The notes beneath the pieces were generated by a model. It saw nothing but the letters and a program-made list of their open reading frames with translations. It was not told the DNA's origin and did no database searches. This document shows, in pieces, positions 29,953-37,922 of a DNA stretch of 42,438 bases (the stretch's first letter is position 1; each line of letters starts with the position of its first letter). The position numbers were made by a program, and so were the translations under genes. Source of the stretch: a virus; IMG/VR virus record IMGVR_UViG_3300006916_000096, positions 1 through 42,438 of that record; one strand, written 5' to 3'.

Positions 29953-31590
29953 ATGGATAACAAGAGAAGACTAGCTTTAGCTAAAGAAGCCCAAAGGCGT
30001 AGGAAGCTAGCAGAATACGAAAAGAACTTTGAACTCTTTTCAAAAGAACAGATTAAGATATTGACTAAAGATTCTTCTAAAGGCTTTGTACCTTTTGAGT
30101 TTAACGATGCCCAGAAGATAGTCAATGAGAAGATTGATAAGCAGCTTCAGGAAACAGGCCGTGTCAGGGCCATCATCCTTAAAGGTCGTCAGATGGGCTT
30201 GTCAACCTTCACGACTGCCAGAGTATTCTGGAAGTCATACTTCAATGCTTATAACAAATCAGTTGTCATGGCTCATGACTCAGCCACTTCTGATGCCCTC
30301 TTTAATATGTCACGGAATACTATTTCCAACATGCCTGAAGAGTTTAGGCCAAGCTTTAAGAAATCTAATGCCAAAGAAATTATGTTCGAGCACAATGACT
30401 CGGGCTATAGACTATACACGGCAGGATCCCCTGAAGCTGGTCGAGGTACAACTCCAACCATTGCACACCTCTCTGAGGTTGCTTTCTGGACCCATGATGA
30501 GAAGATCCTTGCAGGTCTTTTCCAGGGTATCTCAGAAGCCGATGGTACTGAAGTTATACTTGAGTCAACCGCAAATGGTGTGGGTAACGAATTCCATAGA
30601 TTATGGAAAGGTGCTTGTGAAGGTGAGAATGATTACCTTCCTATATTCGTACCCTGGTACTTAATGACGGAATACAGAAGAACTGTCCTTGACCCCGAAG
30701 CTTTCCAAGAGACTCTTACAGATGAAGAAAAGCAGATACAAGAAATACATGGTCTTGATCTGGAACAACTTTACTGGAGGAGACTAAAGGTCGCTGAGGG
30801 TGGGCTAAGTAAATTCCGACAAGAATACCCATTAACTCCAGAAGAAGCGTTTCAAGTTTCTGGTGCTAATGTGTTTAACCTTGAGAAGCTACAGTCCCTT
30901 CTTCCTTCTACTATAATGAAGAAACAAAACTTTAACTTAGAATCATCTACCTTTATAGATCATGATCAAGGTAGCTTAGAGATATACCAGTATCCTAAGT
31001 TTGATGAGAACTTTGTTATTGGTGCTGACTGTGCCCTTGGGGTAGGTCAAGACTCATCTGCTTGTGCAGTTATGAACACAAACAATGAAGTCGTGGCCCT
31101 GTACAGAAATAACAGAATTGATCCTACACAGTATGGAGATCTTTTGTTTTATCTGGGGAGATACTACAACAACGCCCTATTGGCTGTTGAATCTAATTCC
31201 TTAGGTATAGCTACATTGAATCGTCTTAAACAGATGAGCTATGTTAATCTATACCATCAAACTAAAGTAGCTAATGTGTCTAATGAGGAAGGCACTCGTC
31301 TGGGTTGGAGAACAACTCAAGCTACTAAGCCAATGATTATTGGTCATCTTAAGAATGCGATTGAAAATGACGATATCAATCTTGCGTCCCCACGAATCAT
31401 CCAGGAATGTATGGATTACGTGGCTGATGACAATGGTCGTACCAATGCTATTGCGGGTGCTCATGACGACACCGTAATCGCTACAGCTATAGCCTTAGAA
31501 GTCCTAAGAACTCACAGAGACCGTTTGTCTCGGAATAGAGTTGGATTTCAGAATCAGCAGTTTACGGAGGATACTACTGACTGGTTATAG
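29953..31590 (+). CDS. Terminase large subunit
   Basis: It is the motor that packages DNA into the prohead and cuts it. The 545-residue protein has a Walker A-like KGRQMGLST at 77-85, a Walker B-like IAHLSEVAFW at 170-179 with E175, and the coupling motif ESTANG at 204-209. The C-terminal RNase H-like nuclease shows VIGADCALG, LAVESNSLG and AGAHDDTV, each with the expected acidic residue. GGAGG lies 7 nt before the ATG. It is the first gene of the late plus-strand module, and the portal gene follows 140 bp later. The small subunit is not adjacent; a candidate is at 21040-21474. Confidence 0.95.
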   Translation: MDNKRRLALAKEAQRRRKLAEYEKNFELFSKEQIKILTKDSSKGFVPFEFNDAQKIVNEKIDKQLQETGRVRAIILKGRQMGLSTFTTARVFWKSYFNAYNKSVVMAHDSATSDALFNMSRNTISNMPEEFRPSFKKSNAKEIMFEHNDSGYRLYTAGSPEAGRGTTPTIAHLSEVAFWTHDEKILAGLFQGISEADGTEVILESTANGVGNEFHRLWKGACEGENDYLPIFVPWYLMTEYRRTVLDPEAFQETLTDEEKQIQEIHGLDLEQLYWRRLKVAEGGLSKFRQEYPLTPEEAFQVSGANVFNLEKLQSLLPSTIMKKQNFNLESSTFIDHDQGSLEIYQYPKFDENFVIGADCALGVGQDSSACAVMNTNNEVVALYRNNRIDPTQYGDLLFYLGRYYNNALLAVESNSLGIATLNRLKQMSYVNLYHQTKVANVSNEEGTRLGWRTTQATKPMIIGHLKNAIENDDINLASPRIIQECMDYVADDNGRTNAIAGAHDDTVIATAIALEVLRTHRDRLSRNRVGFQNQQFTEDTTDWL

Positions 31591-31730
31591 TTGTCTAAGT
31601 TTCCCCATTAGTCCTCCAGCTAACGTTGTGGTTTAGGGTGACATGCACGTTTCGGGAATAGAAGAAACAGGAACCTTACTTACTTGAATGAATGATGGAT
31701 TGTGTTAATCCAATAACGAGGAATATAATA

Positions 31731-33932
31731 ATGCACGAACCAGAAGGTTATAAAGAAATTGTAACAGATGAGGAGTTGATGAACATCATTGACTCAGAAG
31801 TAGCGAATGCCCAGGGTAACTTTTTGGATTCCTCTGATCTTTCAGACGAGCGAGAGAAAGCTACATTTGAGTATGCGATGCAACCAATCGGACATCTTAC
31901 ACCGCAAGGTGTGTCTAAGATTGTGTCCTCAGATACCGTTGAAGCGGTTGAGGGGTACTCAGCAGTTTTATCCGAACTGCTACTAAATAATAAAAAACTA
32001 GCAAAATTTATACCGCATTCACAAACAGCTGTGGATGTGCACCGAGCCCGTGTTGCTTCAGACGTAGCCAATTATTGTATATTTAAAAAGAATAAAGGTT
32101 GGGAGATAATTAACACCTGGATGAAAGCAGCCCTTCTATGGAAGAATGCTGCAGTAGTCTGGGAGTATGTTGAAGATTACGAATATAAGTTTGAAGAATA
32201 CGAAGAGATCTCTGCAGAAGCTCTAGATGTAGTGCTTGCAGATATAGACTCTGAAGTAGTAGGTGATTTATTTATAGATGAAGATGGTATGTACAAAGAT
32301 GTACGTATCAAAAAGAAGTGCAATAAAAGCGGTGTTAAGATCCGTAACATCGAGCCAGAGTCATTCCTTATAAGCCAAGGTGCATCCTCTATTGAAGACG
32401 CATCGTTCGTTGGTATTACTACTGAAATGACTAGGTCAGAGATTCGTAAGCAATATCCAGAGCAAGCTGATAATATTGACTGGGATTCTACTGATGACCG
32501 CTATACCTTTGCACAAGCAATTAATACAGAAAGGACAGCCCGAAGAACTTCTGTGGGTCTGTCTAATGTTTCATTTAACAGCAATCAAACTACAGAAGCT
32601 AACCAAGTAGCCAGTGTACTGGAGTGTTGGTTACGTGTAGACCGTGATGGTGATGGCATCTCAGAACTAAAAAGATTTATTACTGTTGGTGATAATATCT
32701 TATTTGAAGAAGATGTTGAGTATATTCCAGTAGCAGAGCTAAAGCCTTTTGACATTCCACATGAGTGGGCTGGTCTATCTATGGCTGACATGACTCGACC
32801 TGCTACCCTTGCGTCTACTGCAATACTACGTGGTTTTGTAGAGAATACTTATCTTACTAACTATTCTCCTAAGCTAGCGGACCCTAATGTAGTTGACTTC
32901 TCTGCATTGCAAAACATGAAACCAAAACAAATTGTACCTACCAATGGTAACCCTGCAGCGGCTGTTCAGAACATGCCACCAGAAGCGTTATCAACAGGTA
33001 CAGTGCCTCTGCTAGAATTTTTGCAGAAGCATAAAGAGCAAGCTAATGGGCTGTCTAAAGCAGCTCAAGGTTTGAATGATACTCTCTATGTGTCAGGTAA
33101 CTCAGAACAGAAAGTATCCGCTGTACAATCTGCAGCTCAAACCCGCATCCAACATATTGCCAGAAGGTTTATGGAGACAGGCTTAGCCCATCTCTGTGAA
33201 GGTGTGTATAAGACAATGCGTACCGAGATGCGAACTCAAAGTATGAACTACTACGACCGAAACGATTTCTACAAAACCATCGAAGTTAAGGACTTACCTG
33301 ACAATATGATGTTGCAAGTAGAAGCAGATGTCGGCGATGCTAGTAATCAAACTGTGTTACAAAAAATGCAAATGATTGGCCAAACGGTCCTACCTGCGCT
33401 TATGCAGGCTGGATTCCAAGGGGCCATTAATCCTGTAGCACCTGCTACTGTTGCATTTAAAACCATTGAGGCACTAGGAGAAGATCCGTTAGACTACATA
33501 GTAGACTACACTTCCGAAGAGTACAAGGAATCCGCAATGGCAGGTAAGAAACAACAGCAAGAATCTGAGCAGAAAAAGAAAGCTATGGAAGAGAAAACAC
33601 TTATGACTAAGATGGCTCTCGACCAAGCAAATGTCGATTACACAAACGTACAATCTCAGAATGCTATTCAGGATAACCTGAAACAACTTGTTGTTGCCTT
33701 GGACAAATCATATCAAGAATGGTCTAAGCTATCAATCAGTGCTGCTAAAGAAGGTCAACCAGAACCTACTAAGCCTGATGTACAAGAAATGTACGAGACA
33801 GCTCAAGCCTTAATCCAAAGAACCATGACACCACCACAGGCTAATGGAGCTGGGCAACAACCCCAGCAACCAAACGGATTAACCCCAGAGATGTTACAAG
33901 CTATCATGCAAAAGGGTGGAGGTATGATGTAA
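31731..33932 (+). CDS. Portal protein
   Basis: It forms the ring through which DNA enters and leaves the head. The 733-residue length, the segment LRVDRDGDGISELKRFI and the following DIPHEWAGLSMADMTRPATL resemble P22 gp1-type and related large portals, in which a VDxDGDG turn is common. The last about 130 residues are Gln-rich and helical, probably a coiled-coil barrel, and end in a low-complexity Pro/Gln/Gly tail (NGAGQQPQQPNGL). I choose the ATG at 31731, 9 nt after GAGG, over one at 31692. The 140 bp upstream hold no gene. It is followed by an unusual perfect match to the 16S rRNA 3' end. Confidence 0.88.
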   Translation: MHEPEGYKEIVTDEELMNIIDSEVANAQGNFLDSSDLSDEREKATFEYAMQPIGHLTPQGVSKIVSSDTVEAVEGYSAVLSELLLNNKKLAKFIPHSQTAVDVHRARVASDVANYCIFKKNKGWEIINTWMKAALLWKNAAVVWEYVEDYEYKFEEYEEISAEALDVVLADIDSEVVGDLFIDEDGMYKDVRIKKKCNKSGVKIRNIEPESFLISQGASSIEDASFVGITTEMTRSEIRKQYPEQADNIDWDSTDDRYTFAQAINTERTARRTSVGLSNVSFNSNQTTEANQVASVLECWLRVDRDGDGISELKRFITVGDNILFEEDVEYIPVAELKPFDIPHEWAGLSMADMTRPATLASTAILRGFVENTYLTNYSPKLADPNVVDFSALQNMKPKQIVPTNGNPAAAVQNMPPEALSTGTVPLLEFLQKHKEQANGLSKAAQGLNDTLYVSGNSEQKVSAVQSAAQTRIQHIARRFMETGLAHLCEGVYKTMRTEMRTQSMNYYDRNDFYKTIEVKDLPDNMMLQVEADVGDASNQTVLQKMQMIGQTVLPALMQAGFQGAINPVAPATVAFKTIEALGEDPLDYIVDYTSEEYKESAMAGKKQQQESEQKKKAMEEKTLMTKMALDQANVDYTNVQSQNAIQDNLKQLVVALDKSYQEWSKLSISAAKEGQPEPTKPDVQEMYETAQALIQRTMTPPQANGAGQQPQQPNGLTPEMLQAIMQKGGGMM

Positions 33933-33943
33933 GGAGGTGATCC
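33930..33943 (+). promoter_or_regulatory. 14-nt perfect match to the anti-Shine-Dalgarno end of 16S rRNA
   Basis: TAAGGAGGTGATCC is the exact complement of the 3' end GGATCACCTCCTTA of typical bacterial 16S rRNA. It begins with the portal stop codon. No good start codon stands at normal spacing after it. Confidence 0.8.
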
Positions 33944-33956
33944 TTAGAAACACTTG

Positions 33957-33976
33957 AGGGGCCCAGATGGGCCCTT
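33957..33976 (+). other. Hairpin after the portal gene
   Basis: An 8-bp stem around AGAT (AGGGGCCC-like arm / GGGCCCTT arm) lies 24 bp after the portal stop. The following sequence TTCAAACTT is a weak T tract, so it may attenuate transcription or protect the RNA 3' end. Confidence 0.55.
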
Positions 33977-34007
33977 CAAACTTAAGACGCTGACCAGAGG
34001 AGATCTA

Positions 34008-34355
34008 GTGGATAAGTATAAGAATGGGGCTAAGCGTAAGTTTAAGCCTAAGATGGACCAACAAACAGGGGAATATAAAACCAACCCCTTCATTGATTCT
34101 CAAGAATCCTTGACAAGAGCAATGTTTTCGAAGAAGCAAAGAGATGAGTTTTTTACTGAAGCTTACTCCGATATCCTCGTAGACTTATTTGTTCAATGGT
34201 TACAAACAGAACCGCACTGTACTAAAGAACGTGAATACTTATATCATGTAGCTATGGGGCTGGGTTCTGTTAAAGAACGTTTAATACAAATAGAAACTTA
34301 TGGTTTCAACCAAGAGTTATTAGATCACAATAAATCTCAAGAAGGAGATAAATAG
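34008..34355 (+). CDS. Small structural-module protein, 115 aa
   Basis: Not recognised. It has a basic start (VDKYKNGAKRKFKPK), a helical middle with aromatic residues, and an acidic end. I choose the GTG at 34008, 5 nt after GAGGAG, rather than a TTG at 33954 that lies on top of the hairpin arm. Its TAG stop overlaps by one base the GTG of the next gene. It sits between portal and scaffold, a position where T7-like phages keep small head-assembly proteins; that is context only. Confidence 0.55.
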   Translation: MDKYKNGAKRKFKPKMDQQTGEYKTNPFIDSQESLTRAMFSKKQRDEFFTEAYSDILVDLFVQWLQTEPHCTKEREYLYHVAMGLGSVKERLIQIETYGFNQELLDHNKSQEGDK

Positions 34356-34570
34356 TGGATTATACAAAGATTAATGATGTAAAACTACCGAAGGCACTAG
34401 AGAGCGCTAAGCGATCCCTAGCTGCAATTGTTGACGAAGTTGCTGTAGGCCCTGGTAAAGCCAGGTTCTTTTCACAGGATTTAGTTAACGCATATAAATC
34501 TGTTCAAATTTTAGAAGAGATTACAAAAGCCCGAGCGCCTAAGAAGAAGGCAGCGGTTAACAAGGACTAA
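34355..34570 (+). CDS. Small helical protein, 71 aa
   Basis: Not recognised. It is basic and mostly helical, ending in a Lys/Ala-rich tail (KARAPKKKAAVNKD). The likely start is the GTG at 34355, about 7 nt after GGAG; no ATG near the 5' end is in frame. It lies directly before the scaffold gene, with 17 bp between. A small head-assembly or DNA-binding role is possible. Confidence 0.55.
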   Translation: MDYTKINDVKLPKALESAKRSLAAIVDEVAVGPGKARFFSQDLVNAYKSVQILEEITKARAPKKKAAVNKD

Positions 34571-34587
34571 TATAGGATAACAATTTT

Positions 34588-35700
34588 ATGAGCAATGAAA
34601 ACGATACAGCCTCTACCCAATTGGATGACGCTGGTTTACATGCTGGTCAAGATAGCCAATCTATAGATGACATTCCAGTACCCATGGGACCAATGGGTGA
34701 GGCCTTAGGCCTTACTCAACCTGAGGAGGAATCTCTACCAGAAGAAGATGAATCTGATCTTGACCCGGAAGATTCTGCAGAAGAAGAAGATGTACCCGAA
34801 GGAGACGCTGCAGATGAAGACGATACCGATGATTATGAGGAAGACGCTGACGAAGATGAAGAGTATGAGGATGATGACGATGAGGATTCTACCCAAGATG
34901 ACGATTTACCTTTGGAAGAGGAAGTTGACTGGGAATATGAAGTACCCGTAAAAATTGATGGGGAAATTGAATATGTTTCTATTGGTGAGCTTCGTAAAGG
35001 TTTTGCTACTGATCAACACTTGTCTAAGAAGGGTAGAGAAGTTAGTGAACTCGAAAGTCAATTAAAAGAGGAATACTCTGCAAAGACTGCCGAGATTACT
35101 GAACTTGGGGCTACTTTAGCAGCACAACTACAAAACGATGAAAACGTGTTAGCTAAAGAGTACCATGACTTAGAAGCTAAGATTGAGAAAGCTCGTGATG
35201 AAGGTGATACATATGAGTTAAATGATCTTAAGGATAAACGAGAAACTGCCCAGAAGAAATACTGGGAAGCCCGCAACAAACGGGAGGGTCTCGTAGGTGC
35301 AATTCAAAAACAACAACAAGAACAACAGCAAAAACATATAGATAATCTTATGGCTCAGTTTGATGAAGATATCAAAGAACTAGTGCCAGATTTTGATGCT
35401 GATCTTGTTAGAGAGTTTGCACTTAGTGAGGGGGTACCTCAAGAGTTCCTTGATTTCATTATGGATGCTCGAGTTGTTAAGTTTGTAGATGATTACCGAA
35501 AGCTAAAACAAAAAGCTAGTACGGGCTCTGCAAAACGTAAACGAGCACCAAAAGTAAAAGGTGTACCAACAAAGCGCAAGTTATCTAAATCCAAAAAGTC
35601 GGAACAAAGAAGCGCAGCATTGCGTGAATCTGTTCTAGCTGGAAAAGGTAATGAGCAATCTGAATTAGAGTTTCTTAAGTCATTAAGCAAGTTCCGCTAA
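34588..35700 (+). CDS. Capsid scaffolding protein
   Basis: The 370-residue protein has a very acidic first third (residues about 45-115 are mainly Asp and Glu), a central charged coiled coil (about 145-255) with a Gln-rich stretch, and a very basic C-terminal segment (about 310-345, KRKRAPKVKGVPTKRKLSKS). This acidic, coiled-coil, basic-tail profile and the place directly before the major capsid gene are typical of phage scaffolds, which guide prohead assembly and then leave. In P22 and T7 the basic helical end binds the capsid protein. AGGAT lies about 9 nt before the ATG. Confidence 0.85.
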   Translation: MSNENDTASTQLDDAGLHAGQDSQSIDDIPVPMGPMGEALGLTQPEEESLPEEDESDLDPEDSAEEEDVPEGDAADEDDTDDYEEDADEDEEYEDDDDEDSTQDDDLPLEEEVDWEYEVPVKIDGEIEYVSIGELRKGFATDQHLSKKGREVSELESQLKEEYSAKTAEITELGATLAAQLQNDENVLAKEYHDLEAKIEKARDEGDTYELNDLKDKRETAQKKYWEARNKREGLVGAIQKQQQEQQQKHIDNLMAQFDEDIKELVPDFDADLVREFALSEGVPQEFLDFIMDARVVKFVDDYRKLKQKASTGSAKRKRAPKVKGVPTKRKLSKSKKSEQRSAALRESVLAGKGNEQSELEFLKSLSKFR

Positions 35701-35738
35701 CATAAGATTCAATTTTTATATTATAAGGAAATTATAAA

Positions 35739-36770
35739 ATGGCTGCAACAAACTTTCAAACTACGGCTGTAGCTAGCCGTACATCAGAGACTGAAGATCT
35801 CGCAAGCTTTATCTCGATGATTACTCGAGATGAAACTCCGTTCTTGGCATCTATTGGCAAGACAACTTCTAAGGGTATTTTCCACGAATGGCAAACTGAT
35901 GAGCTTCTTGCTCCAGGTTCTAACGCTGTTGCTGAAGGTTCTACTTTCTCAACTGTTGCTTCTGGTCAGGCTGCTGGTGGTGATCGTACTCGTTTGGGTA
36001 ACTACACTCAAATTAACTCTAAGACCGTCCAGGTTTCTGGCACTAAGCGTGCAGTAGACCAAGCTGGTGTTGCTGACGAATATGCTTATCAACTTAAGAA
36101 AGTTGGTACTGAGCTTCGTCGTGACGTTGAGCTTGACGCTATTCACAGCTTTAACAGCTCAGACGCTACTGGTACTCGTACTATGGGTGGTTACCAGGCT
36201 TGGGTTAACAACAATGTAGTTAATGCTGGTGATGCAGCTGCATACACTGCCCCTGCTGCTTTAGGTGCTGGTACTGCTGGTACTATTGCTCGTGGTGCTT
36301 CTGATGCTAACCTTGATGCTATCGAACTAGGTGATGTTGATGACATCATGCAGAAAATCTATGAAGAAGGCGGTAAGGCAACTACCCTTATGACCTCTCC
36401 AAAGAACAAGCGTGAGCTGTCTTCAAAAGCACACGGTACTAGTCAAAACACTGTTCGTAACTTGGACGACACTGGTAAAATCCGTCAGAGCATTGAGTTG
36501 TTTGACTCTGACTTTGGTTCTATCCGCATCGTACCTAACTACATTATGGGTCTTTCTCACAACACTGGTGCTGATGCTACCACTGATAGTAAAGACTTCT
36601 GTGCGCTAGTATACGATCCCTCGTTCTTCAAAGTTGCTACTTTGCGTCCGCTTCAAGAAACTGAAGTAGGTCAGCAAGGTGATAGCACTATCGGTCAAAT
36701 CGTCGAAGAGTGCACACTTGAAGTACGTAACCCTAAAGCTTGCGGTATGATCGTAGGTCTAGGTGGGTAA
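35739..36770 (+). CDS. Major capsid protein (DUF5309/SU10-like)
   Basis: The 343-residue protein begins TSETEDLASFISMITRDETP and continues IGKTTSKGIFHEWQTDEL, a pattern I recognise from the DUF5309 family, which includes capsid proteins of the SU10 type with the HK97 fold. It follows the scaffold gene and is the only gene here with strongly biased codon use (GGT, GCT, CGT, AAC), as expected for the most abundant virion protein. AAGGA lies about 9 nt before the ATG. A strong terminator follows, which would raise its relative expression. A T7 gp10-like family is not supported. Confidence 0.9.
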   Translation: MAATNFQTTAVASRTSETEDLASFISMITRDETPFLASIGKTTSKGIFHEWQTDELLAPGSNAVAEGSTFSTVASGQAAGGDRTRLGNYTQINSKTVQVSGTKRAVDQAGVADEYAYQLKKVGTELRRDVELDAIHSFNSSDATGTRTMGGYQAWVNNNVVNAGDAAAYTAPAALGAGTAGTIARGASDANLDAIELGDVDDIMQKIYEEGGKATTLMTSPKNKRELSSKAHGTSQNTVRNLDDTGKIRQSIELFDSDFGSIRIVPNYIMGLSHNTGADATTDSKDFCALVYDPSFFKVATLRPLQETEVGQQGDSTIGQIVEECTLEVRNPKACGMIVGLGG

Positions 36771-36794
36771 TAAGTTTTAATACTTATATACCTT

Positions 36795-36830
36795 GGGGGC
36801 TCCTTATGGAGTCCCCTTCTTTTTATTTGG
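36795..36830 (+). terminator. Terminator after the major capsid gene
   Basis: A 9-bp stem (GGGGGCTCC / GGAGTCCCC, one G-T pair) with a TTAT loop is followed by TTCTTTTTATTT. It lies 24 bp after the capsid stop; the downstream tail genes must be read by read-through or another promoter. T7 also has its main terminator after gene 10. Confidence 0.88.
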
Positions 36831-36837
36831 AGGAATA

Positions 36838-37143
36838 ATGGATAACAAAATTAAAACAAATCAAGATGGAAGGACAATTCAAGTAGCTCAGGATGTTTCT
36901 GGGTATCTTGACTTTGCTAAACAATCTCGTGAATTACAAGCGAGAGGTGGTGATGCTTCCCACTATAGATCTTTTGCAATCATTCCCGATATTGTAGCAT
37001 TAGAGATCTTAACTAAGCACGGATTAAATCTACATGAAGCTGAGTTTATGACAAACAAAGAAGATGTAGCTAAATTAAAAAGAATAATTAAATCAGAATA
37101 CCCAAGCCTGTTGACATCCAATGTATCAAGGGCTCGTGGTTAA
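36838..37143 (+). CDS. Small protein between capsid and tail adaptor, 101 aa
   Basis: Not recognised. It has a polar N-terminus (MDNKIKTNQDGRTIQVAQD) and a mixed helix and strand body. I use the ATG at 36838, directly after GGAGGAATA; the longer frame would read through the terminator. Position between major capsid and adaptor suggests a decoration or head-completion protein, by context only. Confidence 0.6.
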   Translation: MDNKIKTNQDGRTIQVAQDVSGYLDFAKQSRELQARGGDASHYRSFAIIPDIVALEILTKHGLNLHEAEFMTNKEDVAKLKRIIKSEYPSLLTSNVSRARG

Positions 37144-37158
37144 CACAGGAGACAATAC

Positions 37159-37911
37159 ATGTCAACGCCATTATATGATGCTTTAGTTAATAAAGTAAGG
37201 TCATGGGCCAACAGGGATTCTAGTGTATTAACAGATGAGTTAATAAGAAGCTTTTTAGATTACTCTGCAGATTACTGCTATAGAAATTTAAGGATACCAG
37301 CATTAGAACATACCTTTGTATACAACCCTATTGATAGTGACGATGTAGGTGAAGATGTTATTACATTACCTTCAGATCTATCCGAGTTAATACAGTTTGG
37401 TAAAACAGACCCTAAGGGTTTATTTACAGCATACGACGAAAGAGCTGCATTAGCTTCTATGCAAGATAATAATTTTAAAAAAGCTGAAGGGACTTTTGCA
37501 AGAAAAGGTAGAGCCTTAATTTTTTATCCAGCTGCAGAGTTAAATGACAGATTTGAAGTTTACTATTACAGGCGACTACCTGATCTAGACGCTACGTATA
37601 CTGTAAACCAAACTAACGTAGATGCTGGTCTTTGCACCCAGGTAGATGAAACAACTGCTGGTGCTGTTCAAGTAGGAAGCTCATATTATTTAGGTAATGA
37701 AGTCCCTAACTGGCTTAGAGATGATAACGAACGTATACTTGTATTTGGTGCGGTATCTCACGCTTTAGATTACTTAGGTGAAGATGAAAGATCTGAAAAG
37801 TTTTTTAATAAGCAAAAAGAAATAATTCTTGAATTAAATCAAGAAGAAATAAAAAGGAAAGCTAAGGGCGGATCAATAGTTACTGCGTACTCTGATGTTG
37901 CTCAATTTTAA
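37159..37911 (+). CDS. Tail adaptor / head-tail connector protein
   Basis: The 250-residue protein begins with a helix-rich segment (LYDALVNKVRSWANRDSSVL) and contains DYCYRNLRIPALEH, LPSDLSELI and FYPAAELNDRFEVYYYRRLP. This pattern is seen in phage adaptor proteins that close the portal, such as T7 gp11 and P22 gp4-like families, and in short-tailed phages lies after the capsid gene. AGGAG lies about 8 nt before the ATG. It is followed 11 bp later by a tail fibre gene. The function is supported by motif memory and position. Confidence 0.68.
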   Translation: MSTPLYDALVNKVRSWANRDSSVLTDELIRSFLDYSADYCYRNLRIPALEHTFVYNPIDSDDVGEDVITLPSDLSELIQFGKTDPKGLFTAYDERAALASMQDNNFKKAEGTFARKGRALIFYPAAELNDRFEVYYYRRLPDLDATYTVNQTNVDAGLCTQVDETTAGAVQVGSSYYLGNEVPNWLRDDNERILVFGAVSHALDYLGEDERSEKFFNKQKEIILELNQEEIKRKAKGGSIVTAYSDVAQF

Positions 37912-37922
37912 GGAGAATATAA

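Noticed and set aside
31625-31650. SP6-like promoter word TTTAGGGTGACA before the portal gene
   Set aside because: The start-site half (ACTATAG) is missing and it does not resemble the two matching promoter candidates of this phage.
33954-34007. Longer start (TTG 33954) for the gene after the portal
   Set aside because: The TTG lies in the 5' arm of a stable hairpin; the GTG at 34008 has GAGGAG at good spacing.
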